A DNA stretch of 5,396 nt, from assembly GCA_902803365.1 (NCBI GenBank), contig CADCPU010000337.1:1-5396 (forward strand), read 5' to 3'. The position numbers and the translations under genes were made by a program. Source of the stretch: Oscillospiraceae bacterium. GTDB taxonomy: Bacteria > Bacillota_A > Clostridia > Saccharofermentanales > Saccharofermentanaceae. Every line of letters begins with the position of its first letter. Positions within the stretch are counted from its first letter, which is position 1. The notes beneath the pieces were generated by a model, which did no database searches, was not told the origin of the DNA, and saw only the letters and a list, made by a program, of their open reading frames with translations. Shown in pieces: positions 5,342 through 5,396 of the stretch.

Positions 5342-5396
5342 TCAGATAGTCAAAGCCCGCTTGATTCTTTCATACAGATCCGCGGATAGAGGCGTC
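5342..5396 (-). CDS. Possible C-terminal end of a convergent gene, 5' truncated by the window edge
   Basis: On the minus strand, the frame beginning at 5395 reads 17 codons, TPLSADLYERIKRALTI, to a TGA (complement of 5342-5344). The sequence resembles an amphipathic C-terminal helix, and the other two minus frames give less protein-like short peptides. The stop lies 10 bases beyond the last palindrome, so the array would fill the tail-to-tail space between this gene and the MBL hydrolase gene. The piece is too short to name a family, and an open frame of this length can occur by chance. Confidence 0.4.
   Translation of the reverse strand, partial: TPLSADLYERIKRALTI

Noticed and set aside
5189..5356. 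Short CRISPR array (17-base repeats, 25-base spacers)
   Set aside because: The repeat is too short, its centre varies between copies, the interspaces are related to each other rather than unique, and no cas gene is present.
5201..5389. 62-codon open frame encoding a 14-residue repeat (LTxRVS)
   Set aside because: 42 is divisible by 3, so any open frame through the array gives a 14-residue repeat. There is no properly spaced ribosome binding site; the GTG start lies inside the first palindrome and the frame follows a terminator.
1..5396. Frequent GATC tetranucleotides as a possible DNA motif signal
   Set aside because: Most fall in coding sequence and follow from heavy use of the Ile codon ATC after G-ending codons or similar; no clustering in intergenic DNA was seen.

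Overview
The window looks like chromosomal DNA from an anaerobic, Clostridia-type Firmicute. The evidence is a mreC-mreD-mrdA cell-elongation cluster with overlapping genes, strong AGGAGG-type ribosome binding sites, two GTG starts, and a methylglyoxal-synthase-family gene close to the mre/mrd cluster, as in many Clostridia. The genus cannot be named from this sequence alone. Nothing resembling a phage, transposon or CRISPR locus is present.

Layout. Bases 1-162 are the last 53 codons of a gene ending in a SEC-C zinc-binding motif (SecA or a stand-alone SEC-C protein). After 34 bases come mreC (197-1099), mreD (1089-1709) and mrdA/PBP2 (1694-4051). These overlap by 11 and 16 bases and so form one translationally coupled unit. 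Together they would supply the membrane and periplasm-facing part of the elongasome: the MreC scaffold, the MreD membrane partner and the PBP2 transpeptidase. mreB, rodA and minCDE, common in this locus elsewhere, are not visible in the window.

A 72-base gap after mrdA carries a good sigma-A-type promoter and an AGGAGG site. These drive a second, two-gene unit: a short methylglyoxal-synthase-fold protein whose catalytic signature residues are mostly replaced (4124-4516), and 5 bases later a metallo-beta-lactamase-fold hydrolase of the glyoxalase-II-like type with all metal ligands intact (4522-5139). A small hairpin spans their junction and contains the downstream ribosome binding site. A rho-independent terminator (5146-5174) closes this unit.

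The most unusual part is the right-hand 200 bases. Four 17-base palindromes of the form CTCACC-N5-GGTGAG lie at exactly 42-base intervals (starts 5189, 5231, 5273, 5315), separated by 25-base segments that are only weakly related. The array sits between the terminator and what is probably the 3' end of a convergent minus-strand gene (stop at 5342-5344) running off the window edge. Its function is unknown. A phased protein-binding array and a hairpin-forming intergenic repeat family are the two readings that fit best.
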